Assembly: GCF_019799925.1 (NCBI RefSeq)
Contig: NZ_JABGCG010000004.1
Span: 186,001-250,000, forward strand
Length of the DNA stretch: 64,000 nt
Reading direction: 5' to 3'
Source: Blastococcus sp. CPCC 205250
Lineage (GTDB): Bacteria; Actinomycetota; Actinomycetes; Mycobacteriales; Geodermatophilaceae
Part shown: positions 1-7,213 of the stretch, in pieces
Numbering within the stretch: position 1 is the first letter of the stretch
Layout of the letters: each line of letters begins with the position of its first letter
Notes under the pieces: generated by a model
The model's database searches: none
What the model was told of the DNA's origin: nothing
The model's input: only the letters and a program-made list of their open reading frames with translations
Translations under genes and position numbers: made by a program

Positions 1-779
1 ACTGGCCGGTCACCGGCCCGCCCCCGGGCCGCTACGACCTGGCGATCGCGCACGTGCTGGTCGAGGAGGTGGTCGCCTACGCGCCGACCTTCGCCCTGGC
101 GGCGCTGCTCGAGGCGTCCGGCGTCCCCCTGCTCAACCCCGTCGGCGCGCTGGTCGCCTCCGCCGACAAGCTGGTGACCCATGCCGTGTGGGCGGCCGCC
201 GGCGTGCCCCAGCCCGCGGCCTGGGACCTGGCCCGGCTGCGGGAGTGGCCGATGCCCGGACGGCGGATGGTGCTCAAGCCCGCGCTGGGTGACGGCGCCC
301 GCTACATCGAGCTGGTCGGGGACCTCGGCGCCGCCCACGAGGTCGAGGCCGCCTGGCGGGCCGACGAGGCGCGCGGCGGCCACCGGCGCGGCGTGGCGCT
401 GCTGCAGGAGTGGATCGCCGAGCCGGCGTGCGCGCGGGTCTTCGCCACGCCGACCACGTGCTCGCTGGTCTACGAGAAGTCCCGGGCCGAGGGCGCGCTG
501 GTCACCCACGGGACGGTCTACCCGCGGGTGTACGAGGCGCCGCCGGAGCTGGCCCGGCTGGCCCAGCGGATGGTCGCCGCCCTCGGCGGGGGGCTGATGG
601 GCGTCGACGTGCTCGTCGCACCCGACGGCCGGCTGGTCGCACTCGAGGCCAACGCCCCCTTCGGCTTCGACGTCACCGATCCGCAGCAGGCGCGGTGGGT
701 CGCTCGCGCTGCCCTGGCCGCGGCCGAGCACGCCGCGGCGGAGCACGCCGCGGCGGAGCGCACGACGGCGGTCGCGTGA
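1..779 (+). CDS. ATP-grasp domain protein, 5' end outside window
   Basis: The reading frame is open from base 3 into the window, so the true start lies upstream; the GTG at 54 is probably internal. The visible 240 or so residues look like the C-terminal part of a RimK/D-Ala-D-Ala-ligase-like ATP-grasp fold. A lysine-containing ATP-binding stretch (RMVLKPALGDGARYIE) is followed by a glutamine/glutamate linker (LLQEWI) and the metal-binding end GVDVLV...LVALEANAPFGFD, which has the family's E-x-N pair. Such enzymes ligate a carboxylate to an amine using ATP; the substrate cannot be read here. The tail ends in tandem AAAEHAAAEHAAAE repeats. The stop overlaps the next gene's GTG by four bases, so the two are probably translated together. 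Confidence 0.75.
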   Translation, partial: WPVTGPPPGRYDLAIAHVLVEEVVAYAPTFALAALLEASGVPLLNPVGALVASADKLVTHAVWAAAGVPQPAAWDLARLREWPMPGRRMVLKPALGDGARYIELVGDLGAAHEVEAAWRADEARGGHRRGVALLQEWIAEPACARVFATPTTCSLVYEKSRAEGALVTHGTVYPRVYEAPPELARLAQRMVAALGGGLMGVDVLVAPDGRLVALEANAPFGFDVTDPQQARWVARAALAAAEHAAAEHAAAERTTAVA

Positions 780-2251
780 GCACGGACCTGACGACCGGGA
801 CCTCCACGACCGGGAGGGCGACGGCCGACACCACGGCCGCCGGCACCACGGCGGCCGGCACCACGGCGGCCGCCACCGCGGCGGAGCACGTCCCGGCGGC
901 CGGCGTCGACGAGGCGCTGCTGCCCGACGGCAGCGCCCGCGCGCACGCGGCGGCCGCACTCGCCGCGGTCCGCGCCCGGGGCCCGCGTGCGCTGGCCGCG
1001 GACGTCGCCCGCGCGGCCGCCGAGCTGGGCCTGGTGCACGGCGCCGTCGCGGCCGGGAAGGTGGACCCCTTCGTCGTCGACCCCGTGCCGCGGGTCCTGC
1101 AGCGCAGCGAGTGGCAGCAGCTGGCGGCGGGCCTGGAGCAGCGGCTGCGCGCACTGGAGGCCTTCGTCGCCGACGCCCACGGTCCGCGGGAGGCGGTCCG
1201 CGCGGGCGTCGTGCCGGCCGCGGTGATCGAGACCAACCGCTACCTCTCCCCCGGCCTGGCCCCGCCGCGGCGCTGGATCGGCATGGCCGGACCCGACGTC
1301 GTCCGCGGCGCCGACGGCCGGCTCGTCGTCCTGGAGGACAACCTGCGGACGCCGACGCTGCTGGCCTACGCCCTGGCCGCGCGGGACATCGTGGCCCCGC
1401 GGCTGGACGTCCGGCCGGGGCCGGCGCCCGTGCGGGAGGCCGCCCGCACGGCGATGCGGCGGATGCTCGCCGCGGCCACCGACCTCCCCGACCCGGTCGT
1501 GGCCGTGCTCGGGGACGGACCGCGCGGCGGCATCCCCTGGGAGATCGACCAGCTCGGGGAGATGGCCGGCGCGCCGGTCGTGCTGCCCTCGGACCTCGTC
1601 ACCCGCGGCGACGCCCTCGCGCTGCCGGACGGGCGCCGGGTGGACCTGCTGTGGCGGCGCACCAGCGAGGAGCGGCTGACCGACGACCACGGCCGGCTCA
1701 ACGAGCTCGGCGAGCTGCTCGACCGCCCGCTGCGGGCCGGCACGGTCACCGTCGTCAACGCCTTCGGCACCGGCGTGGCCGACGACAAGCGCACCTACCC
1801 CTACGTCGAGGACCTGGTCCGGTTCTTCCTCGGGGAGGAGCCGCAGGTGCGCTCCGTGCCCGCCTACGACCTCGGGGACCCGGCGCAGTGCCGGGCGGCG
1901 CTGGCGCGGCTGCCCGAGCTGGTCCTCAAGCCGCGCTCGGGCTCCGGCGGCCGCGGGGTGCTCATCGGCCCCCGGGCGGACGCCGCGCGGCTGGAGCGCG
2001 CCCGCGCCGCCGTCCTGGCCGCGCCCGGCGAGTGGATCGCCCAGGAACCGGTGGCGCTGTCGACCCACCCCACGGTCGTCGACGGCGCCCTCGTGCCCCG
2101 GCACGTGGACTACCGGCCGTACGTGTTCTGCGCCGACGACGAGGTCGTCGTGCTGCCGGGCGGGATCACCCGGGTGGCCCTGACGGAGGGCGACCTGATC
2201 GTCAACGCCTCGCAGGGCGGCGGCGGCAAGGACACGTGGGTGGTCGGCTGA
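776..2251 (+). CDS. Circularly permuted ATP-grasp protein (DUF404/DUF407 type)
   Basis: This 491-residue protein starts at GTG 776, inside the stop of the upstream ATP-grasp gene. After a low-complexity Thr/Ala N-terminus (about residues 1-40, encoded by imperfect 15-base repeats) comes a typical circularly permuted ATP-grasp fold: KVDPFVVDPVPRVL, then IETNRYLSPGL, RLVVLEDNLRTPT, KRTYPYVEDLVRFFLGEEP, and the glycine-rich LVLKPRSGSGGRGVLIGP followed by EWIAQEPVALSTHP. Proteins of this group are often encoded with alpha-E or transglutaminase-like proteins and are thought to form amide bonds on unknown peptides. Here the partner is a second, non-permuted ATP-grasp enzyme. The operon ends at a strong hairpin. 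The fold is confident; the substrate is unknown. Confidence 0.85.
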   Translation: MSTDLTTGTSTTGRATADTTAAGTTAAGTTAAATAAEHVPAAGVDEALLPDGSARAHAAAALAAVRARGPRALAADVARAAAELGLVHGAVAAGKVDPFVVDPVPRVLQRSEWQQLAAGLEQRLRALEAFVADAHGPREAVRAGVVPAAVIETNRYLSPGLAPPRRWIGMAGPDVVRGADGRLVVLEDNLRTPTLLAYALAARDIVAPRLDVRPGPAPVREAARTAMRRMLAAATDLPDPVVAVLGDGPRGGIPWEIDQLGEMAGAPVVLPSDLVTRGDALALPDGRRVDLLWRRTSEERLTDDHGRLNELGELLDRPLRAGTVTVVNAFGTGVADDKRTYPYVEDLVRFFLGEEPQVRSVPAYDLGDPAQCRAALARLPELVLKPRSGSGGRGVLIGPRADAARLERARAAVLAAPGEWIAQEPVALSTHPTVVDGALVPRHVDYRPYVFCADDEVVVLPGGITRVALTEGDLIVNASQGGGGKDTWVVG

Positions 2252-2304
2252 GGCGGTGGCCGCGCGCCGGCCCGCCGCCCCGGAGGTGCGCAGGCCGCGC
2301 GCGA

Positions 2305-2338
2305 CGACGGCCCCACCGGAGTACCGGTGGGGCCGTCG
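2305..2338. terminator. Bidirectional hairpin terminator
   Basis: A perfect 15-base-pair stem (arms 2305-2319 and 2324-2338) closes a four-base AGTA loop between the convergent ATP-grasp and MFS genes. There is no U tract, as is usual in very GC-rich actinobacteria. It can serve both strands. Confidence 0.85.
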
Positions 2339-2354
2339 CAGGGAGCGGGACGGG

Positions 2355-3845
2355 TCAGTGCATGAGCACCGGTGCCGGGACCGCGCCGTCCTCGCTGTCG
2401 AGCAGGTGCGAGGGCTCCTTCTTCCGCGGGAGGAAGGAGACCGGGATCAGCGCCAGCAGGATCAGGACGAAGGCGACCATGAACGTCGTCCCGAAGCCGT
2501 CGGCCATGAACTCCATCGGGTCGACCGGACCCGACGGCGTCGACGTGAGCTGGTTGGTCAGGACGACCGACAGCACGGCCGTGCCGATGGACCCACCGAT
2601 CTGCTGGACGATGTTGACCAGCGTCGACCCGCGGGCCACCTCGGCGTTGCTCAGCGACTTCAGCGCCGAGGTCATGATCGGCATCATCGTGCCGCCCATG
2701 CCCAGGCCCATGACGAACAGCGCGCCGCAGAGCACCCAGTAGGAGGTGTCGGCGCCGACCTGGGTGAAGGCGAAGAACCCGGCGGCCATGACGAGCAGGG
2801 CGACCGGCACGGTGCGGCCGATCGGCACGCGGTCGGCGAGGACGCCGGCGATCGGCATCGTCACCATGGCGCCCAGACCCTGCGGGGCGATCAGCAGGCC
2901 GGCCATCAGGGTCGTCTCACCGCGCACCTGCAGGAAGTACGAGGGGAACAGCAGGCCGGCGCCCATGAACGCGATCACGAAGACGAACATCGCGACCGTC
3001 GCGATCGTCAGCCGGCGGTTGCGGAACAGCCGCAGGTCGATCAGCGGCTTCGTCGAGCGCAGCGCGTGCGCCACGAAGGCGACGATCAGCAGGGCGCCGA
3101 TGGTGGCCGACACCCACACGCGCGGGCCGAAGGACGCACCCTCGCCGCCCTCGGCGATCGAGGAGACGCCGAACAGGAACAGGGCCAGGCCCGGCGAGAG
3201 CAGCAGCATGCCCAGGACGTCGAAGGGCTCGGTCGTGCTGGGCTCGTCCTTGGGCAGCACGAGCTGGGAGAACACGAGCGCGGCGACGCCGATCGGCAGG
3301 TTGATCAGGAAGATCCAGTGCCACGAGGCGATGTCGATCAGCCAGCCGCCGAGGATCGGGCCGGAGATCGGGCCGAGCAGCATGGGGATGCCGAGGACGG
3401 CCATGAGCCGGCCGATGCGGTCCGGGCCCGCCGCGCGGGTCAGGATCGTCATGCCCAGCGGCGCGAGCATGCCGCCGCCGAGGCCCTGCAGGACCCGGAA
3501 GACGACGAGCATCTCGATGGAGGACGCCGCCGCGCAGAGCACCGATCCGGCGGTGAAGAGGAACAGCGCCGTCAGGTACAGGCGCTTGGTGCCGAAGCGG
3601 TCGGCGGCCCAGCCGGTGAGCGGGATGACGGTGGCCAGGGCCAGCGTGTAGGCCGTCATGGTCCAGGCGACCGTGGCGTAGTTGGCGTCGAAGACGTCCT
3701 GGAACGTCGGCAGCGCGACGCTGACGACGGTGATGTCGAGGATCGACATGATGGCGCCGAGGACGACGACACCGGCGATCTTGAGGACCGGCCCGTCGAT
3801 CTTCTCGGGGTAGGCCTGCTGGGCCGGTGGTGCGGGGGTGGTCAC
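2355..3845 (-). CDS. MFS drug exporter, DHA2 (EmrB/QacA) family
   Basis: This is a 496-residue, strongly hydrophobic protein with about 14 predicted membrane segments. It carries DHA2 signatures: motif C region MSILDITVVSVALP, TGWAADRFGTKRLYL (motif A, loop 2-3) and FRVLQGLGGGMLAPLG. It is expected to export lipophilic or cationic compounds by proton antiport across the cytoplasmic membrane. The GTG at 3845 is chosen because it overlaps the stop of the upstream MarR gene (GTGA), and the frame then runs straight into MTTPAPPAQQ and the first helix. The MarR/MFS arrangement suggests repression relieved by the exported drug. The substrate cannot be predicted. Confidence 0.9.
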   Translation of the reverse strand: MTTPAPPAQQAYPEKIDGPVLKIAGVVVLGAIMSILDITVVSVALPTFQDVFDANYATVAWTMTAYTLALATVIPLTGWAADRFGTKRLYLTALFLFTAGSVLCAAASSIEMLVVFRVLQGLGGGMLAPLGMTILTRAAGPDRIGRLMAVLGIPMLLGPISGPILGGWLIDIASWHWIFLINLPIGVAALVFSQLVLPKDEPSTTEPFDVLGMLLLSPGLALFLFGVSSIAEGGEGASFGPRVWVSATIGALLIVAFVAHALRSTKPLIDLRLFRNRRLTIATVAMFVFVIAFMGAGLLFPSYFLQVRGETTLMAGLLIAPQGLGAMVTMPIAGVLADRVPIGRTVPVALLVMAAGFFAFTQVGADTSYWVLCGALFVMGLGMGGTMMPIMTSALKSLSNAEVARGSTLVNIVQQIGGSIGTAVLSVVLTNQLTSTPSGPVDPMEFMADGFGTTFMVAFVLILLALIPVSFLPRKKEPSHLLDSEDGAVPAPVLMH

Positions 3846-4312
3846 AGGCACTTCTCCTGGTCTGGCCGCGGGCGGAGGGCGCCGCCCGCGAGGATGTCGG
3901 TGAGCACCCGGAGCAGCTGACCGCTGTGCTCCGGGGGGAGGGCGTCGGTGAACGCCTTGAGCGAGGTCCGCTTGGCCTCGAGGTGCTGTGCCGTGAGCCG
4001 TTCGCCCTCCGGCGCCAGGGACACGAGCTTGACCCGCCGGTCCCTCTCGCTCTCGCGCCGTTCGACCATGCCGAGGCCGACCAGCTGGTCGACGTTGCGG
4101 CCCGCAGCGGCCACCGAGAGCCCGAGGGCCTCGGCTATGGCGTGGATGGGCATGGGCTCGTCGGTCTTGGTCAGCAGGAACAGCATGCGCGCCTGGGAGA
4201 ACGACAGGTCGCTCTCCACCAGCGCGTCGAGCCCGGCGGCCTCGCCGGCGTTCATGAGCCGGGTCAGGAACTCGACGAGGACGTCGTGGAGCTCGTCGGG
4301 TCGATCGGACAC
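3842..4312 (-). CDS. MarR-family transcriptional regulator
   Basis: A 156-residue winged-helix protein. The recognition region PIHAIAEALGLSVAAAGRNVDQLVGLGMVERRESERDRRVKLVSL is split here as a helix-turn-helix (IAEALGLSVAAAGR) plus a wing with the R-D-R-R signature typical of MarR. The flanking helices would dimerise. It is first in an operon with the DHA2 exporter and overlaps it by four bases, the usual setup for a ligand-responsive repressor of an efflux pump. A palindrome 20-50 bases upstream is a candidate operator. The family assignment is firm; the ligand is unknown. Confidence 0.9.
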   Translation of the reverse strand: MSDRPDELHDVLVEFLTRLMNAGEAAGLDALVESDLSFSQARMLFLLTKTDEPMPIHAIAEALGLSVAAAGRNVDQLVGLGMVERRESERDRRVKLVSLAPEGERLTAQHLEAKRTSLKAFTDALPPEHSGQLLRVLTDILAGGALRPRPDQEKCL

Positions 4313-4332
4313 CCGGAGAACCTAATGCCGAT

Positions 4333-4360
4333 GCAACCATCGCGCACGCGATTTGTTTGC
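4333..4360. promoter_or_regulatory. Candidate MarR operator
   Basis: In an unusually AT-rich gap upstream of the MarR gene lies a perfect inverted repeat, ATCGCG-CA-CGCGAT (4339-4352). It is flanked by a second, gapped pair, GCAA (4333) and TTGC (4357). Its position 21-48 bases before the MarR start fits autoregulation. Binding is inferred only. Confidence 0.45.
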
Positions 4361-4445
4361 CAACTCACAACGAACTCCGGGCCGGCCCCTGGCAACTCCC
4401 CGGCACAGCGGTGCGGCCGCCCGTCAGCCGGCGCGGAGGAGCGGG

Positions 4446-4474
4446 TTGACACCAGGCCCCGCCGGACCAACACT
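4446..4474 (+). promoter_or_regulatory. Promoter of ArsR gene, leaderless
   Basis: A perfect TTGACA (4446-4451) is followed after 17 bases by AACACT (4469-4474), a weak -10. Transcription would begin at or within a base or two of the GTG at 4482, giving a leaderless mRNA. This placement is what decides the start codon of the ArsR gene. Confidence 0.55.
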
Positions 4475-4481
4475 GAACCTC

Positions 4482-4787
4482 GTGGTTCACCGTCAGTTCG
4501 CGGCCCTCGGGGACCCGACCCGTCTGGCCATCGTCGAACGCCTCGCCCGCGGGCCGACGTCCGCCGGCGACCTCGCGGCACCGACGTCCATGTCGCTGCC
4601 CGCCGTCCTCAAGCACGTCCGCGTGCTCGAGGAGGCCGGCCTGGTGACGACGGTCAAGCGCGGCCGCGTGCGCGAGTGCCGGCTGCGCGACGACGCGCTC
4701 GTCGCCGTGGCCACGTGGACCGCACAGCAGCAGGCGCTCTGGTCGACCCGGCTGGACGCCCTCGGCACCCTCCTGGAGGACACGTGA
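4482..4787 (+). CDS. ArsR-family transcriptional regulator
   Basis: A 101-residue winged-helix regulator beginning at GTG 4482 (VVHRQFAALGDPTRLAIVERL). The FAALGDPTRLAI opening is the classic ArsR first helix, followed by the HTH region TSAGDLAAPTSMSLPAVLKHVRVLEEAGLV and a wing (TTVKRGRVRECRL). No cysteine pair for metal binding is present, so it is not a classical metal sensor. It overlaps the SRPBCC gene downstream. ArsR/SRPBCC pairs of this kind are common in actinobacteria, and the SRPBCC protein is often considered its co-regulated effector. A longer frame upstream exists but lacks a sensible N-terminus. Confidence 0.88.
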   Translation: MVHRQFAALGDPTRLAIVERLARGPTSAGDLAAPTSMSLPAVLKHVRVLEEAGLVTTVKRGRVRECRLRDDALVAVATWTAQQQALWSTRLDALGTLLEDT

Positions 4788-5236
4788 CCACCGCCCCGCT
4801 CCTGTCGTTCGACCTCGACCGCACCTACCCCGCGCCGCCCGAGCGCGTGTGGGCCGCCTTCACCCGCGCCGAGCTGCTGGAGCGCTGGGTCCTCCCCGAC
4901 CCGGAGTGGCGCGTGTCCGGCTGCGAGGTCGACGCCCGCGCCGGCGGCGGCTACCGGGTCCGCTTCGGTCCCCGCCCGGCCGGCGACGCCTACCTCGAGA
5001 CGGCGACCTTCTCGGTGTTCGAGCCCGTGGCGCGCCTCGTGCTCGACGTGACCACCACGGGCGAGGACATGTCCGAGACCTCCCGCTGCACCGTGCTGCT
5101 CGTCCCGGTCGACGGCGGCACCCGCCTCGACCTCACCGTCGAGGGCCTCTCCGGCGGGCAGGCGGCCGAGGACATGCGGACGGGCTGGCAGTGGTGCCTG
5201 GAGGGCATCGCCACGGTGCTGGACGCCGGGGCCTGA
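4784..5236 (+). CDS. SRPBCC (AHSA1-like) domain protein
   Basis: A 150-residue protein with the Bet v1-like fold: N-terminal FDLDRTYPAPPERVWAAFT, then LLERWVLPD, a GGGYRVRF strand, and a C-terminal helix with GWQWCLEGIATVL. These features match the AHSA1/polyketide-cyclase-like group, a hydrophobic-cavity fold that binds lipids or other small ligands. It starts at GTG 4784 inside the ArsR stop codon, so expression is translationally coupled. The precise ligand is unknown. A strong hairpin follows the stop. Confidence 0.87.
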   Translation: MTTAPLLSFDLDRTYPAPPERVWAAFTRAELLERWVLPDPEWRVSGCEVDARAGGGYRVRFGPRPAGDAYLETATFSVFEPVARLVLDVTTTGEDMSETSRCTVLLVPVDGGTRLDLTVEGLSGGQAAEDMRTGWQWCLEGIATVLDAGA

Positions 5237-5250
5237 CCACCCCGGCCGGC

Positions 5251-5285
5251 GGGAGGCCCCGCGGTCGCCGGCCGCGGGGCCTCCC
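5251..5285. terminator. Bidirectional hairpin terminator
   Basis: A 14-base-pair perfect stem (5251-5264 with 5272-5285) and seven-base loop between the convergent SRPBCC and SnoaL-like genes. Confidence 0.85.
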
Positions 5286-5303
5286 GGAGCACCGCCCGGG
5301 CCC

Positions 5304-5714
5304 TCAGCCGCCGGAGGCCAGGAGCCGGCCCATCTGCTCGTGCACGGCCTGGATCCCCTGGAGGGGCCGCATCATCACGCGGAACTCCACGATCCGGCCG
5401 TCGTCGCCGCAGCGGATGATGTCGACGCCGTTGACGTACCGGCCCTCGACGCTCGTCTCGAACTCGAGCACCGCGGTGTCCCCGGCCAGGACCTCCTTGG
5501 TGTAGCGGAAGGCCCCTCCGGACCCGCCGACCAGCGTGCGGGACGCCGCCTCGAGGTACTGCCTCGTCACGGCCCTGCCGCGCTGCGGCGTGTAGACCAC
5601 CGGCGAGTAGAAGACGACGTCGTCGGCGAGCAGCTCGCCGAGCCCGCCGGGGAGGTCACCTCCCAGGTACCGGTGCCAGCGGGCGATCACGTCGCCGATC
5701 ACGTCCTCGATCAC
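5304..5714 (-). CDS. SnoaL-like (NTF2 fold) protein
   Basis: A 136-residue protein with NTF2-fold traits: an amphipathic first helix (VIEDVIGDVIARWHRYLGG), LLADDVVFYSPV, a middle strand AVLEFETSVEGRYVNGVDII and the terminal helix. Proteins of this shape are isomerases, hydrolases or ligand-binding proteins; the substrate is not predictable. The GTG at 5714 is preferred over the GTG at 5750 because a good AGGAGG lies four bases before it and the shorter N-terminus fits the family. A second NTF2-fold gene lies just upstream on the same strand. Confidence 0.8.
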   Translation of the reverse strand: MIEDVIGDVIARWHRYLGGDLPGGLGELLADDVVFYSPVVYTPQRGRAVTRQYLEAASRTLVGGSGGAFRYTKEVLAGDTAVLEFETSVEGRYVNGVDIIRCGDDGRIVEFRVMMRPLQGIQAVHEQMGRLLASGG

Positions 5715-5807
5715 GGAGCCTCCTCGTCGTCCCCAGCGGTGCGCGGCCACGCACCGCCGGGGATCCTGCCGGGGATCAGGCAGCCGTCGCGCAGGCGACC
5801 TCCTCGA

Positions 5808-5921
5808 TCACTCGGCCCGTCGGTCCCGTCCAGGACAGCTCGACGCGTCGGCGGAGGCCCCGTGCCCGAGCACCACCGTGGGCCGGGCGTCGGTGCGCGC
5901 GCCCTGCGTGCCGCCGGTCAT
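5808..5921 (-). pseudogene. Remnant of an alpha/beta hydrolase
   Basis: The ATG at 5921 overlaps the stop of the adjacent SnoaL-like gene. It opens a 37-codon frame whose middle reads TVVLGHGASADASS, very close to the HGAFADASSW oxyanion-region motif at the N-terminus of many alpha/beta hydrolases. After that motif the frame degenerates and stops at 5808; about 230 residues of hydrolase are missing. A sister frame ends in a short unrelated tail before 5776. I read this as the N-terminal stub left by a deletion. A genuine 37-residue peptide is less likely. Confidence 0.5.
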
Positions 5922-6292
5922 CGCGCGCCGGCCTCGGTCTGCGGGGCGAGGACGAGCTCGGCGACGCGCTCGCCGTCCATCGCGAAGCGGTACCCCAGCT
6001 CGACGACGCCCCCGGGGAAGTCGCCCTCGAGCCGGTGGACAGCGATCCAGTGCGTGTCGTCGACACGCCGCGCGCCGACGAGCGTGGTGGTGTAGCTGAA
6101 CTCGGCTCCGGCCTCGGACAGGAAGCGCCGGACCTCCTCGGTCCCCCGGTAGGTGGTGCCGTCGTCGACGACCACGGCGGCCGGGGTGAAGGCGCGGAGC
6201 GCGGCGTCGGTGTCGCGGGCCGCGTGCGCGGCGAGGAAGCCGCGGATCGTGGCGGGCAGCTGGTCGAGCGGGATGCGGGTGGGTGCGGTCAT
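5918..6292 (-). CDS. SnoaL-like / DUF4440-like NTF2-fold protein
   Basis: A 124-residue NTF2-fold protein: an N-terminal helix (LPATIRGFLAAHAARDTDAALRAF), then TPAAVVVDDGTTYRGTEEVRRFL, and C-terminal strands with FPGGVVELGYRF. Stress-related polyketide-cyclase-like proteins of this size bind small ligands. It starts at ATG 6292, divergent from the MerR gene, and its promoter must lie within the 78-base gap that holds the MerR dyads, so it is a candidate MerR target. Its stop overlaps the start of the hydrolase remnant, suggesting a former two-gene operon. Confidence 0.82.
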   Translation of the reverse strand: MTAPTRIPLDQLPATIRGFLAAHAARDTDAALRAFTPAAVVVDDGTTYRGTEEVRRFLSEAGAEFSYTTTLVGARRVDDTHWIAVHRLEGDFPGGVVELGYRFAMDGERVAELVLAPQTEAGAR

Positions 6293-6320
6293 GCCGCCAC
6301 GGTGCGGCCTCCCGGAGCGG

Positions 6321-6357
6321 GAGGGTCCAGCACTGGACCCTCCCCCGGGGGGAGGGT
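6321..6357. promoter_or_regulatory. Overlapping MerR-type operator dyads
   Basis: Two inverted repeats share sequence between the divergent SnoaL-like and MerR genes. The first has 10-base arms (6321-6330, 6333-6342) around CA. The second is a 21-base palindrome with arms ACCCTCCCCC and GGGGGAGGGT (6337-6357). The second follows a CTGGAC -35-like hexamer, and a CACCGT -10-like hexamer lies 20 bases downstream, the over-long spacer typical of MerR-activated promoters. The MerR GTG at 6371 would be leaderless. Confidence 0.6.
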
Positions 6358-6370
6358 GCACCGTGGACCC

Positions 6371-7168
6371 GTGCTGGCGATCGGCGAGTTCTCCCGGATG
6401 ACCCACCTCAGCGTGCGCACCCTGCGCCGCTACCACGACGCGGGCCTGCTGGAGCCGGCGACGGTGGACGACGCGACCGGCTACCGCTACTACGGCGCCG
6501 ACCAGATCCCGACCGCCCAGGTCATCCACCGCCTGCGCGAGCTCGACGTCCCGCTGCCCGACGTGCGCCGCATCCTGGACTCCCCCGACCCCGGCCGGCG
6601 CGCCGCCCTGGTCGCCGGCCACCTCCAGCGGCTGGAGGCCGAGCTGGACCGGACCCGCGCCGCCGTGGCCTCCCTGCGCCGGCTGCTCGTGCCGGAGCCG
6701 GCACCGCTGGCCGTGGCGCTGCGCGCCGTGCCGGCCACCACGGTGGCCGCGGTCGAGGACGACGTGGCGCACGACGACGTGCTGGCCTGGTACGCCGGCG
6801 CCATGGCCGAGCTCGACGCCGCCGTCGGCGACCCGGCCGGCGCACCGGGCGGGCTGTACGACAACGCGCTGTTCGAGGACGGCCGCGGGCACGTGCTCGT
6901 GTACCTGCCGGCGGCCGCACCCCCGCGCACCGGCCGGGTGCGCCCGGTGACCCTGCCCCCGGTGGAGCTGGCCGTCACCACCCACGCCGGGGAGCACGAC
7001 GACATCGACGTCACGTACGGCGAGCTCGGCAGCTGGGTGGTGGCCAACGCGCTCGCGGTGGCCGGCCCGGTGCGCGAGACCTACCTGGTCGGCCCGCGGG
7101 ACACCCCCGACCCGGCGGCCTGGCGGACCGAGATCGGCTGGCCGGTCTTCCGCGTGGCCCCGCGCTGA
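6371..7168 (+). CDS. MerR-family regulator with GyrI-like effector domain
   Basis: A 265-residue protein. Residues 1-70 are a MerR DNA-binding head (IGEFSRMTHLSVRTLRRYHDAGLL, then TGYRYYGADQI), followed by a coiled-coil dimerisation helix (LQRLEAELDRTRAAVASLRRLL). The C-terminal part, from LAVALRAVPATTVAAV, resembles the GyrI-like multidrug-binding domain of BmrR. Such proteins twist an over-long promoter spacer to activate efflux or detoxification genes when a lipophilic ligand binds. GTG 6371 begins directly at the conserved LAIGEFS segment and sits at the expected transcription start of the palindromic promoter. Confidence 0.88.
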   Translation: MLAIGEFSRMTHLSVRTLRRYHDAGLLEPATVDDATGYRYYGADQIPTAQVIHRLRELDVPLPDVRRILDSPDPGRRAALVAGHLQRLEAELDRTRAAVASLRRLLVPEPAPLAVALRAVPATTVAAVEDDVAHDDVLAWYAGAMAELDAAVGDPAGAPGGLYDNALFEDGRGHVLVYLPAAAPPRTGRVRPVTLPPVELAVTTHAGEHDDIDVTYGELGSWVVANALAVAGPVRETYLVGPRDTPDPAAWRTEIGWPVFRVAPR

Positions 7169-7213
7169 CCGCGCGGTCGCGCCCCGCCGCACCCGGCCCG
7201 CGGCGGACCGACG

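Noticed and set aside
2256..3920. Long Arg/Gln/Asp-rich plus-strand frame
   Set aside because: Antisense to the MFS exporter; composition is that of a GC-rich shadow and there is no ribosome site or family.
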